Source: Klebsiella michiganensis
Lineage (GTDB): Bacteria; Pseudomonadota; Gammaproteobacteria; Enterobacterales; Enterobacteriaceae
Assembly (NCBI GenBank): GCA_000963575.1
Contig: CP011077.1
Location: 4,960,001 to 5,024,000, forward strand
Direction of reading: 5' to 3'
DNA length: 64,000 bases
Shown: piece by piece, positions 35,614 to 44,055 of the stretch
Layout of the letters: every line of letters begins with the position of its first letter
Numbering within the stretch: position 1 is the first letter of the stretch
Position numbers and translations under genes: made by a program
The notes under the pieces: model-generated
The model's database searches: none
Told to the model about the DNA's origin: nothing
Seen by the model: the letters and a program-made list of their open reading frames with translations, nothing else

Positions 35614-37290
35614 TCAGTATTGCCAGTTCAGATTGAAACCGAACGTCACCGGGTCGGTGGTAAAACCCTGCGGCTTTGACAGTGGAATACCGGCGAAAAC
35701 ATCGTAGCTTGCGCCAAGCAACAGCCCACGCAACCCGACCGCGCCGCCGGCCAGGTGGTTGCCTACAAGGTAAGGGCTGCTGTGGCCGCTCACTGCCCCG
35801 TAATCCACGCCGAGGTAGAGCTGCTGGCCTGGCAGCGGCGTAAACCAGCCAAATTCATTGCGAACCGTCCAGCCGTTATCCGCACTCAGGGTGCGTTCGC
35901 CGTCGAAGCCTCTTACCGTCCAGCGGCTGCCGATAGAAAATTGCTCCTGCGGTGTTAAAGGCGTGTTGGTCATCTGCCGCATGTACTGCACGTTGTAGCG
36001 AAAGTTTTGCCCTGCCAGCGCAAAAGGCAGCTCAAGCTGGGCGTTCATCTGCAGAATTTTGCTCAGCGCCGTCGCCTCGCCAAAATACTCTTCGGTAGCA
36101 GGGATGGAACCAAACCAGCGGGTGCCGCGCTGGTAGCTGATCCCGGCATCCAGCGTGGCGGCATAGATATAGTGGCGATGCTGTAGCCCCACCTTCCAGG
36201 CCGCGGTTTTGCGACGCTGGGCGTCTATCTGGGTATCATCGAGAAAGTTTTTCGACTCACGGGTAATAATGTCGTAGGTAAAACTGGTCTTCTGGCTGCC
36301 GCTGCGATGCAGGACGCGGCTTAGCTGAAAGGCGAGGTTATTGCTTTTGCCCCGGTAGCGGTAATCCCCGTTCAGCCCGGCGATAGTCTGGTAGTAGTCG
36401 TTGCTGCTGGCCGTCAGGCTCGTCATCCAGTAACCGAAAGGCACGGCGTATTGCCCGGTGTAGTTATGCGTCCCCTTATCACCGTGCGGCTGCAGCGCTC
36501 TGCCGGCGTTAAGATAAAGCGTATCGCTGAGGCTTAGCGGGTTATCAACATATAGCGTCACACCGCCCTGATAGCGGCCGGTGCTGCGGCTGCCGGAGTC
36601 ATCCAGCGACAGGCCAAGACGCCACATCCGCGACTGTTTCCAGTCCAGCAATATATCGCTTTCACCCGGCTGATCCCCGGGGATAATTTCCATATTGGCC
36701 TGAACGCCAGGCACACGCTGGAAATTTTCCAGACCTTGCTCAATATCACGTAAATCCAGCAACGCACCTGGTTTCGCCGGGAAACTATTTAATAACGAAA
36801 CATATCGCCCGCTTTGCGGGGTAAATTTCACCTGCCGGATAGTACCCGGCAAAATAGTAAGAATTAACTTACCCGAATTAAGATTTTGCTGTGGGGCAAG
36901 GACACGGGTTGTGACGTAACCGCTATCAATAAGCCGGCTTTGTAATATGCCCATCAGCGTATTAATACCCTTTCCTCCGAGGCAATGCCCTACGGCTCTA
37001 TTGGCTAATTTCTGCAGTGGCAGCCAATGGGGTAATTTTTCACGCTGCTGTAATTCAACCTGTTGAATAGGAAAACACGGTTTTTCATCAGGAAAATCAA
37101 CGCTTGTTGATGGTGTGACCTGCGGGGAAAGCCGGACATCCGGCACAGGGGGGGCGAGCTGCGCCTCACGGGCACGCTGGCTTTCCTGCTGTCGAATAAG
37201 CTGTTCGTCAGCCAGCGGTGCGGAATATGCAGAATGAAGCATTGAGAATAAAACAACGCTGCCATAGACAGAAAACTTCAGAACACGCAC
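35614..37290 (-). CDS. cdiB: CdiB outer-membrane two-partner secretion transporter
   Basis: CdiB is an Omp85-superfamily barrel (FhaC/ShlB type) that exports CdiA. The 558-residue product has a signal peptide ending near YSA, a Pro/Gln-rich linker, and POTRA-type domains (about residues 75-220) containing ILQSRLIDSGYVTTRVL. A C-terminal 16-strand barrel carries the L6 lid motif VRGFDG, and the last residues NLNWQY end in an aromatic. It precedes cdiA by 10 bases, forming cdiB-cdiA-cdiI. Confidence 0.94.
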   Translation of the reverse strand: MRVLKFSVYGSVVLFSMLHSAYSAPLADEQLIRQQESQRAREAQLAPPVPDVRLSPQVTPSTSVDFPDEKPCFPIQQVELQQREKLPHWLPLQKLANRAVGHCLGGKGINTLMGILQSRLIDSGYVTTRVLAPQQNLNSGKLILTILPGTIRQVKFTPQSGRYVSLLNSFPAKPGALLDLRDIEQGLENFQRVPGVQANMEIIPGDQPGESDILLDWKQSRMWRLGLSLDDSGSRSTGRYQGGVTLYVDNPLSLSDTLYLNAGRALQPHGDKGTHNYTGQYAVPFGYWMTSLTASSNDYYQTIAGLNGDYRYRGKSNNLAFQLSRVLHRSGSQKTSFTYDIITRESKNFLDDTQIDAQRRKTAAWKVGLQHRHYIYAATLDAGISYQRGTRWFGSIPATEEYFGEATALSKILQMNAQLELPFALAGQNFRYNVQYMRQMTNTPLTPQEQFSIGSRWTVRGFDGERTLSADNGWTVRNEFGWFTPLPGQQLYLGVDYGAVSGHSSPYLVGNHLAGGAVGLRGLLLGASYDVFAGIPLSKPQGFTTDPVTFGFNLNWQY

Positions 37291-37962
37291 ATAAATTCCC
37301 TTTAATTTTCACACCATTATTGGCGCATAATCCATAAAACAGCAGATAATAAGTGAAGCCTCTCCATTTACAGCGATGTGTTAGAAACATTAACAAGGAC
37401 AGCAAGCCACTATATGTTGCAGGTTATTAAGATATTAAATTAATGTCAATTTGATCTTTTTAAGAATTGTCTAATTACATAAGATTATTTGGATATTGAA
37501 TTAATTAGCTGCCTGAGTATTCTTTTATTTATATTTCCAGCATGCCTATTAAAATTAAGGAGAAATTCACCTCTGGCACGGTCTTCCGGCCCCCGCATTA
37601 CCCCCCCCACTTACTGCCGTGGTTATGCTTTTATGCGGGATATAATTCATCGTGTTTGGTTATGGAAAAGCGTGGTTTTTTGCGCCGTCGCTTATGATGA
37701 CAGACAGCATTTTCCGCTGTGGGCGATGCAGATCACAAAATAAATCGTGCAACAATTCATCATTTAACACAAAATTTTACCTATTCCGGGCAATCGATTC
37801 CCTCTGTAGGTTGCAAATTAAGCAGTGTAATATTCTGGTAACAAGCCTGTAGCATAAATTTCCCTGCTGGAAATGTCCCCGGAAGGTTTTTTTAATCTTT
37901 GCCCGCCGAATCCCACCTTGCTTGTAAATCCCCGTGACCTGTATTGACGTTTCCTTAATCTG

Positions 37963-37992
37963 TTGACAGATTGTAGGACGAGAGGGGCTATT
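37963..37992 (+). promoter_or_regulatory. Candidate dppA promoter
   Basis: A perfect TTGACA lies 18 bases before GCTATT, which would give an RNA leader of about 140 bases before dppA. A long leader agrees with the sRNA target site further down. The -10 match is poor. Confidence 0.4.
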
Positions 37993-38105
37993 TACGGACC
38001 GTCTGTGCTACCTCCATGCATGACTCGCGAAAGGAACTGCTAGCCTCACCGCCGCCTCCGGGCACACCGTACCGACCTCCCACAAATAACAATGGTCAGA
38101 CGGTT

Positions 38106-38125
38106 ACAAAACACAACACGACACA
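38106..38125 (+). promoter_or_regulatory. Probable GcvB sRNA target in the dppA leader
   Basis: A C/A-rich tract (acaaaacacaacacgacaca) lies just before the ribosome site. It is complementary in type to the G/U-rich R1 seed of GcvB, which is known to repress dppA translation. Pairing was not computed, and gcvB is not in the window. Confidence 0.5.
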
Positions 38126-38141
38126 TAATTGGAGCAGAATA

Positions 38142-39749
38142 ATGAGTATTTCCTTGAAGAAGTCAGGGATGCTGAAATTTGGTCTGAGCCTGGTTGCCAT
38201 GACCGTTGCAGCAAGCGTACAAGCCAAAACCCTGGTTTATTGTTCAGAAGGTTCCCCAGAGGGCTTTAACCCACAGCTGTTCACTTCCGGCACGACTTAC
38301 GATGCCAGCTCCGTACCGATTTATAACCGTCTGGTGGAATTTAAAACCGGCACCACCGAAATCATCCCAGGCCTCGCTGAGAAATGGGACGTTAGCCCGG
38401 ACGGTAAAACCTACACCTTCCACCTGCGTAAAGGCGTGAAGTGGCAGGATAATAAAGACTTCAAACCGACTCGTGATTTCAACGCCGACGACGTCGTATT
38501 CTCCTTTGACCGCCAGAAAAATAAAGATAACCCGTATCACAAAGTCTCTGGCGGCAGCTACGAATACTTCGAAGGCATGGGCTTGCCTGACCTGATCACC
38601 GACATCAAGAAAGTCGACGACAATACCGTGCAGTTCGTACTGGCTCGTCCGGAAGCGCCATTCCTCGCGGACATGGCCATGGACTTCGCCTCTATTCTTT
38701 CTAAAGAATATGCGGACAACATGATGAAAGCCGGCACCCCGGAAAAAACCGACCTGAACCCAATCGGCACCGGTCCATTCCAGCTGCTGCAGTACCAGAA
38801 AGACTCCCGTATTCTGTATAAAGCCTTCCCGGGCTACTGGGGCACTAAACCGCAGATCGATCGCCTGGTCTTCTCCATCACCCCAGACGCTTCCGTGCGT
38901 TACGCCAAACTGCAGAAAAACGAATGTCAGGTTATGCCGTTCCCTAACCCGGCCGACATCGCCCGCATGAAAGAAGACAAGAACATCAATCTGATGGAAC
39001 AGGCCGGCCTGAACGTGGGCTACCTCTCCTTCAACACCGAGAAGAAGCCGTTTGACGACGTGAAAGTGCGTCAGGCGCTGACCTACGCGGTGAACAAAGA
39101 AGCGATCATCAAAGCCGTTTATCAGGGCGCGGGCACCGCGGCTAAAAACCTGATCCCACCAACCATGTGGGGCTACAACGATGACGTGAAGGACTACACC
39201 TACGATCCTGAAAAAGCGAAAGCGCTGCTGAAAGAAGCGGGCCAGGATAAAGGCTTTACCGTTGACCTGTGGGCTATGCCAGTACAGCGTCCATACAACC
39301 CGAACGCTCGCCGTATGGCTGAGATGATTCAGGCTGACTGGGCGAAAGTCGGCGTGACCGCCAAAATCGTCACCTACGAGTGGGGCGAGTACCTGAAGCG
39401 TGCTAAAGCAGGCGAACACCAGGCGGTGATGATGGGCTGGACCGGGGACAATGGGGATCCGGATAACTTCTTCGCAACCCTGTTCAGCTGCGCCGCAGCG
39501 AAAGACGGTTCCAACTACTCTCGCTGGTGCTACAAGCCGTTTGAAGATCTGATTCAGCCGGCTCGCGCCACCGACGACCACAACAAGCGTGTTGAACTGT
39601 ACAAACAGGCTCAGGTTGTGATGCACGATCAGGCGCCAGCGCTGATCATCGCTCACTCCACCGTGTTCGAGCCAGTGCGTAAAGAAGTTAAAGGCTACGT
39701 GGTTGATCCACTGGGCAAACACCACTTCGAAAACGTGTCCGTCGAATAA
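38142..39749 (+). CDS. dppA: Periplasmic dipeptide-binding protein DppA
   Basis: DppA is the substrate-binding protein of the Dpp dipeptide/haem ABC transporter and a dipeptide chemotaxis ligand carrier. From the ATG at 38142 the product has 535 residues, a signal peptide cut after VQA before KTLVYCSEGSPEGFNP, and the SBP family 5 fold. The frame is open further upstream, but GGAG at 38131 and the E. coli match fix this start. It is separated from dppB by an inverted pair of repeats, which usually allows dppA to be expressed above the membrane genes. Confidence 0.96.
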   Translation: MSISLKKSGMLKFGLSLVAMTVAASVQAKTLVYCSEGSPEGFNPQLFTSGTTYDASSVPIYNRLVEFKTGTTEIIPGLAEKWDVSPDGKTYTFHLRKGVKWQDNKDFKPTRDFNADDVVFSFDRQKNKDNPYHKVSGGSYEYFEGMGLPDLITDIKKVDDNTVQFVLARPEAPFLADMAMDFASILSKEYADNMMKAGTPEKTDLNPIGTGPFQLLQYQKDSRILYKAFPGYWGTKPQIDRLVFSITPDASVRYAKLQKNECQVMPFPNPADIARMKEDKNINLMEQAGLNVGYLSFNTEKKPFDDVKVRQALTYAVNKEAIIKAVYQGAGTAAKNLIPPTMWGYNDDVKDYTYDPEKAKALLKEAGQDKGFTVDLWAMPVQRPYNPNARRMAEMIQADWAKVGVTAKIVTYEWGEYLKRAKAGEHQAVMMGWTGDNGDPDNFFATLFSCAAAKDGSNYSRWCYKPFEDLIQPARATDDHNKRVELYKQAQVVMHDQAPALIIAHSTVFEPVRKEVKGYVVDPLGKHHFENVSVE

Positions 39750-39769
39750 TAAAAGTAACGTGCTTTATT

Positions 39770-39858
39770 CCCTCTCCCCCATGGGGAGAGGGTTAGGGTG
39801 AGGGGTATTGGCTTTGTCCACCCTCACCCCGACCCTCTCCCTCAAAGGGAGAGGGGGA
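39770..39858. repeat. Inverted pair of REP-like palindromes between dppA and dppB
   Basis: ccctctcccccatggggag and an inverted mate, ccctcaccccgaccctctcc, each form a hairpin and together form a larger stem. Such elements commonly stabilise the upstream transcript. E. coli also carries REP sequence between these genes. A related single hairpin follows dppF. Confidence 0.8.
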
Positions 39859-39923
39859 AACATTTGTGAGCAATACAGACGGGACAGTTACCAGGCTTTC
39901 CGTCACTACAGAGAATCCGGGAT

Positions 39924-40943
39924 ATGCTGCAGTTCATCCTCCGACGACTGGGGTTAGTCATCCCCACGTTTATAGGTATTACCCTACTCACCTTCGCTTT
40001 CGTGCATATGATCCCCGGCGACCCGGTGATGATCATGGCCGGAGAGCGCGGTATTTCTCCTGAGCGCCACGCCCAACTGTTGGCCGAGATGGGTCTCGAC
40101 AAGCCAATGTGGCAGCAATACCTCCACTACATCTGGGGCGTAATGCATGGCGATCTGGGCATTTCATTGAAGAGCCGCCTGCCGGTCTGGGACGAGTTCG
40201 TGCCGCGCTTTAAAGCGACGCTGGAACTCGGCATCTGCGCGATGATTTTCGCCGTTGCCGTCGGTATTCCGGTGGGCGTACTGGCCGCCGTGAAGCGTGG
40301 TTCAATCTTCGACCACACCGCCGTTGGCCTCGCGCTGACCGGTTATTCCATGCCAATTTTCTGGTGGGGCATGATGCTCATCATGCTGGTGTCGGTGCAC
40401 TGGAACCTGACGCCGGTATCCGGCCGCATCAGCGACACCGTGTTCCTTGATGACTCCCTGCCGCTCACCGGGTTTGCGCTGATAGATACCGCTATCTGGG
40501 GCCAGCCGGGTGATTTTATTGACGCCGTTGCCCATATGATTCTGCCTGCCATCGTGCTGGGCACAATTCCACTGGCGGTTATCGTGCGTATGACCCGTTC
40601 TTCCATGCTGGAAGTGCTGGGCGAAGACTACATTCGTACCGCTCGCGCCAAGGGCCTGACCCGCATGCGCGTTATCGTGGTTCATGCCCTGCGTAACGCG
40701 ATGCTGCCGGTCGTCACGGTTATCGGCCTGCAGGTCGGTACTCTGCTGGCAGGTGCCATCCTGACGGAAACTATCTTCTCCTGGCCGGGTCTTGGCCGCT
40801 GGCTCATCGACGCCCTGCAGCGTCGTGACTACCCGGTAGTCCAGGGCGGCGTGCTGCTGGTGGCGACGATGATTATCCTCGTCAACCTGCTGGTAGACCT
40901 GCTGTACGGCGTGGTGAACCCGCGTATACGCCATAAGAAATAA
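39924..40943 (+). CDS. dppB: Dipeptide ABC transporter permease DppB
   Basis: DppB is one of the two inner-membrane permease subunits. The 339-residue product has six predicted transmembrane helices. Its BPD_transp_1 domain contains the EAA-type loop EDYIRTARAKGLTRMRV that contacts the ATPases. The N-terminus MLQFILRRLGLVIPTFIGI matches E. coli DppB. It lies 174 bases after dppA and 9 bases before dppC. Confidence 0.95.
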   Translation: MLQFILRRLGLVIPTFIGITLLTFAFVHMIPGDPVMIMAGERGISPERHAQLLAEMGLDKPMWQQYLHYIWGVMHGDLGISLKSRLPVWDEFVPRFKATLELGICAMIFAVAVGIPVGVLAAVKRGSIFDHTAVGLALTGYSMPIFWWGMMLIMLVSVHWNLTPVSGRISDTVFLDDSLPLTGFALIDTAIWGQPGDFIDAVAHMILPAIVLGTIPLAVIVRMTRSSMLEVLGEDYIRTARAKGLTRMRVIVVHALRNAMLPVVTVIGLQVGTLLAGAILTETIFSWPGLGRWLIDALQRRDYPVVQGGVLLVATMIILVNLLVDLLYGVVNPRIRHKK

Positions 40944-40952
40944 GGGGCCATC

Positions 40953-41855
40953 ATGACGCAACTGACAGAAAATAAAGTGGTGGCAGCACCCAAGCCGATG
41001 ACGCCTTTCCAGGAGTTCTGGCACTACTTCAAACGCAATAAAGGGGCGGTGATCGGCCTGGTGTACGTCGCCATAATGATCATCATCGCCGTCTTCGCTA
41101 ACTTCCTCGCGCCCCACGCGCCGGCGGAGCAGTTCCGCGACGCGCTGCTGCACCCACCGGTGTGGCAAGAGGGCGGGAGCTGGAGCTACATCCTCGGCAC
41201 CGACGACGTAGGTCGCGATGTGCTTTCCCGCCTGATGTACGGCGCTCGTCTGTCCCTGCTGGTCGGCTGCCTGGTGGTCGTCCTGTCGCTGGTGATGGGG
41301 ATAGTACTGGGCCTGGTCGCAGGTTACTTCGGCGGCGTGGTCGACAACATCATCATGCGCGTGGTCGATATCATGCTGGCGCTGCCAAGCCTGCTGCTGG
41401 CGCTGGTGCTGGTGGCTATCTTCGGCCCGTCTATCGGTAATGCCGCGCTGGCGCTGACCTTCGTTGCGCTGCCGCACTATGTGCGTCTGACCCGCGCGGC
41501 GGTGCTGGTAGAAGTTAACCGCGACTATGTCACCGCCTCCCGTGTGGCAGGCGCTGGCCCGGTTCGCCAGATGTTTGTGAATATTTTCCCGAATACCCTT
41601 GCGCCGCTGATTGTTCAGGCGTCGCTCGGCTTCTCGAACGCCATTCTCGATATGGCCGCCCTTGGCTTCCTCGGCATGGGTGCGCAGCCGCCAACACCGG
41701 AGTGGGGCACCATGCTCGCCGACGTGTTGCAGTTCGCGCAGAGTGCCTGGTGGGTTGTGACCTTCCCGGGTCTGGCAATCCTGCTAACGGTGCTGGCATT
41801 TAACCTGATGGGTGACGGTCTGCGTGACGCGCTCGATCCCAAACTGAAGCAGTAA
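40953..41855 (+). CDS. dppC: Dipeptide ABC transporter permease DppC
   Basis: DppC is the second permease subunit. The 300-residue product has a cytosolic N-terminal segment, six helices and the coupling loop VNRDYVTASRVAGAGPVRQ. The oppC-type N-terminal stretch FWHYFKRNKGAVIGLVY is present. It is followed by dppD after 10 bases in the dppBCDF unit. Confidence 0.95.
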   Translation: MTQLTENKVVAAPKPMTPFQEFWHYFKRNKGAVIGLVYVAIMIIIAVFANFLAPHAPAEQFRDALLHPPVWQEGGSWSYILGTDDVGRDVLSRLMYGARLSLLVGCLVVVLSLVMGIVLGLVAGYFGGVVDNIIMRVVDIMLALPSLLLALVLVAIFGPSIGNAALALTFVALPHYVRLTRAAVLVEVNRDYVTASRVAGAGPVRQMFVNIFPNTLAPLIVQASLGFSNAILDMAALGFLGMGAQPPTPEWGTMLADVLQFAQSAWWVVTFPGLAILLTVLAFNLMGDGLRDALDPKLKQ

Positions 41856-41865
41856 GAGGTTCGAG

Positions 41866-42849
41866 ATGGCGTTATTAAATGTAGATAAATTATCGGTGCA
41901 TTTCGGCGACGAAGACGCACCATTCCGTGCCGTTGACCGCATTAGCTATAGCGTGGATCAGGGGCAGGTTGTCGGCATCGTCGGAGAGTCCGGCTCCGGT
42001 AAATCCGTCAGCTCGCTGGCCATCATGGGGCTTATCGACTTCCCTGGCCGCGTGATGCCGGAAAAACTGGAGTTCAACGGACGGGATCTGAAGCGCATTT
42101 CTGAGAAAGAGCGCCGCAATCTGGTGGGCGCCGAAGTGGCGATGATCTTCCAGGACCCGATGACCAGCCTGAACCCGTGCTACACCGTCGGTTTCCAGAT
42201 TATGGAAGCCATCAAGGTGCATCAGGGCGGCAACAAGAAAACCCGTCGCCAGCGCGCAATCGACCTGCTGACCCAGGTGGGTATTCCTGACCCGGCTTCT
42301 CGTCTCGACGTTTACCCGCACCAGCTTTCCGGCGGGATGAGCCAGCGCGTGATGATCGCCATGGCCATAGCCTGTCGTCCTAAGCTGCTGATCGCCGATG
42401 AGCCAACCACCGCGCTCGACGTGACCATTCAGGCGCAGATCATCGAACTGCTGCTGGAGCTGCAGCAAAAAGAGAACATGGCGCTGATCCTGATCACCCA
42501 TGACCTCGCCCTGGTAGCCGAAGCCGCCCATAAAATCATCGTCATGTACGCAGGCCAGGTAGTGGAAGCGGGTTCGTCCCACGATATCTTCCGCGCGCCG
42601 CGCCACCCGTACACCCAGGCTCTGCTCCGTGCGCTGCCGGAATTTGCTCAGGATAAAGCGCGTCTGGCCTCGCTGCCGGGCGTAGTGCCGGGCAAATACG
42701 ACCGCCCGAATGGCTGCCTGCTGAACCCGCGCTGCCCGTATGCGACCGACAAATGCCGCAGCGAAGAGCCAGCGTTAACTCTGCTGGCAGACGGGCGTCA
42801 GTCCAAATGCCACTACCCACTCGATGATGCCGGGAGGCCAACCCTATGA
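41866..42849 (+). CDS. dppD: Dipeptide ABC transporter ATPase DppD
   Basis: DppD is one of two nucleotide-binding subunits. In its 327 residues the Walker A motif is GESGSGKS, the signature LSGGMSQR, and Walker B LLIADEPTTALD. A C-terminal oligopeptide-transporter extension holds the cysteines GCLLNPRCPYATDKC, which in relatives can bind an Fe-S cluster. It overlaps dppF by four bases. Confidence 0.95.
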   Translation: MALLNVDKLSVHFGDEDAPFRAVDRISYSVDQGQVVGIVGESGSGKSVSSLAIMGLIDFPGRVMPEKLEFNGRDLKRISEKERRNLVGAEVAMIFQDPMTSLNPCYTVGFQIMEAIKVHQGGNKKTRRQRAIDLLTQVGIPDPASRLDVYPHQLSGGMSQRVMIAMAIACRPKLLIADEPTTALDVTIQAQIIELLLELQQKENMALILITHDLALVAEAAHKIIVMYAGQVVEAGSSHDIFRAPRHPYTQALLRALPEFAQDKARLASLPGVVPGKYDRPNGCLLNPRCPYATDKCRSEEPALTLLADGRQSKCHYPLDDAGRPTL

Positions 42850-43853
42850 GTACCCAACAGGCCACCGCGCAACCGCTGTTGCAGGCCATCGACCTGAAAA
42901 AACACTACCCGGTGAAGAAGGGCTTTTTCGCCCCTGAGCGCCTGGTGAAAGCGCTGGACGGCGTGAGCTTTACCCTCGAACGCGGCAAAACGCTGGCGGT
43001 AGTGGGCGAGTCCGGCTGCGGGAAATCCACCCTCGGCCGCCTGCTGACCATGATCGAAGTCCCGACCGGCGGGGAGCTTTACTACCAGGGCCAGGATCTG
43101 CTGATCCCGGACGCCTCGGCGGAAAAGCTGCGCCGGCAGAAAATCCAGATAGTCTTCCAGAACCCCTATGGCTCGCTAAACCCGCGTAAAAAAGTGGGGC
43201 AGATTCTGGAAGAGCCGCTGCAAATCAACACCAGCCTGAGCAAAACCGAGCGCCGTGAAAAAGCGCTGGAGATGATGGCCAAAGTAGGGTTGAAAACCGA
43301 GCACTACGATCGCTATCCGCACATGTTCTCCGGCGGCCAGCGCCAGCGTATCGCTATCGCCCGCGGCCTGATGCTTGACCCGGACGTGGTGATTGCCGAT
43401 GAGCCAGTCTCTGCCCTGGACGTATCGGTTCGTGCGCAGGTGCTGAACCTGATGATGGACCTGCAGCAGGATCTGGGGCTGTCCTACGTCTTCATCTCCC
43501 ACGACCTGTCGGTGGTGGAGCACATCGCCGATGAAGTGATGGTCATGTACCTGGGCCGCTGCGTGGAGAAGGGCAGCAAAGAGCAGATCTTCTCTAATCC
43601 GCTGCACCCGTACACTCAGGCGCTGCTGTCCGCCACGCCGCGCCTGAACCCGGACGAACGTCGCGAACGCATCAAGCTGACCGGCGAGCTGCCAAGCCCG
43701 CTGAACCCGCCGCCGGGCTGCGCCTTTAACGCCCGCTGCAGCCGTCGCTTCGGGCCATGCACCCAGCTCCAGCCGCAGTTGAAAGACTACGGCAACGGCC
43801 AGCTGGTCGCGTGTTTCGCGGTCGATCAGGATGTGAACGGGGAACTGCGTTAA
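42846..43853 (+). CDS. dppF: Dipeptide ABC transporter ATPase DppF
   Basis: DppF is the second ATPase of the transporter. The 335-residue product has Walker A GESGCGKS, signature FSGGQRQR, Walker B VVIADEPVSALD, and the same C-terminal Cys-containing extension (GCAFNARCSRRFGPC). It ends the dpp operon and is followed by a short palindrome. Confidence 0.95.
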   Translation: MSTQQATAQPLLQAIDLKKHYPVKKGFFAPERLVKALDGVSFTLERGKTLAVVGESGCGKSTLGRLLTMIEVPTGGELYYQGQDLLIPDASAEKLRRQKIQIVFQNPYGSLNPRKKVGQILEEPLQINTSLSKTERREKALEMMAKVGLKTEHYDRYPHMFSGGQRQRIAIARGLMLDPDVVIADEPVSALDVSVRAQVLNLMMDLQQDLGLSYVFISHDLSVVEHIADEVMVMYLGRCVEKGSKEQIFSNPLHPYTQALLSATPRLNPDERRERIKLTGELPSPLNPPPGCAFNARCSRRFGPCTQLQPQLKDYGNGQLVACFAVDQDVNGELR

Positions 43854-43862
43854 TCGTTTTTA

Positions 43863-43884
43863 CCCTCTCCCTTTTGGGGGAGGG
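43863..43884 (+). terminator. Palindrome after dppF, related to the dppA-dppB repeats
   Basis: ccctctcccttttgggggaggg forms a stem close to the dppF stop but has few following T. It could be a REP unit that protects the 3' end rather than an intrinsic terminator. Confidence 0.5.
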
Positions 43885-44055
43885 TATTAAGCCATCCCAC
43901 TGATTAAATTAATATTTTAATAAAAATCAAAATCTTCCTCACATTATTCCTCCACAGAAACAGTGAAATCATAAATTCTGCATTTATCCGCCGTCGCTGA
44001 CTGCGTAAATTGTGATCCCTGTCACTCATGTACGCCTCTGCGGAAGCGCATTACT

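Larger units (their letters stand above)
37291..38141. other. Divergent intergenic region between cdiB and dppA
   Basis: These 850 bases hold no convincing gene. The part near cdiB (37400-37560) is AT-rich and should contain the cdi promoter. A half-consensus CRP-like site, GGCGA-N6-TCACA, lies at 37721-37736. The dppA promoter and leader occupy the right part. E. coli carries tRNA-Pro proK between dppA and eptB; no tRNA sequence was seen here. Confidence 0.6.

Noticed and set aside
37721..37736. CRP-like site GGCGA-N6-TCACA
   Set aside because: Only one half matches consensus and its distance to a promoter is unclear; mentioned only within the intergenic entry.
37489..37743. Possible small gene between cdiB and dppA
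   Set aside because: No ribosome site, no recognisable domain, and it spans probable regulatory DNA.
38244..39725. A 493-codon open frame opposite dppA
   Set aside because: Antisense shadow produced by codon bias in dppA; no family resemblance.
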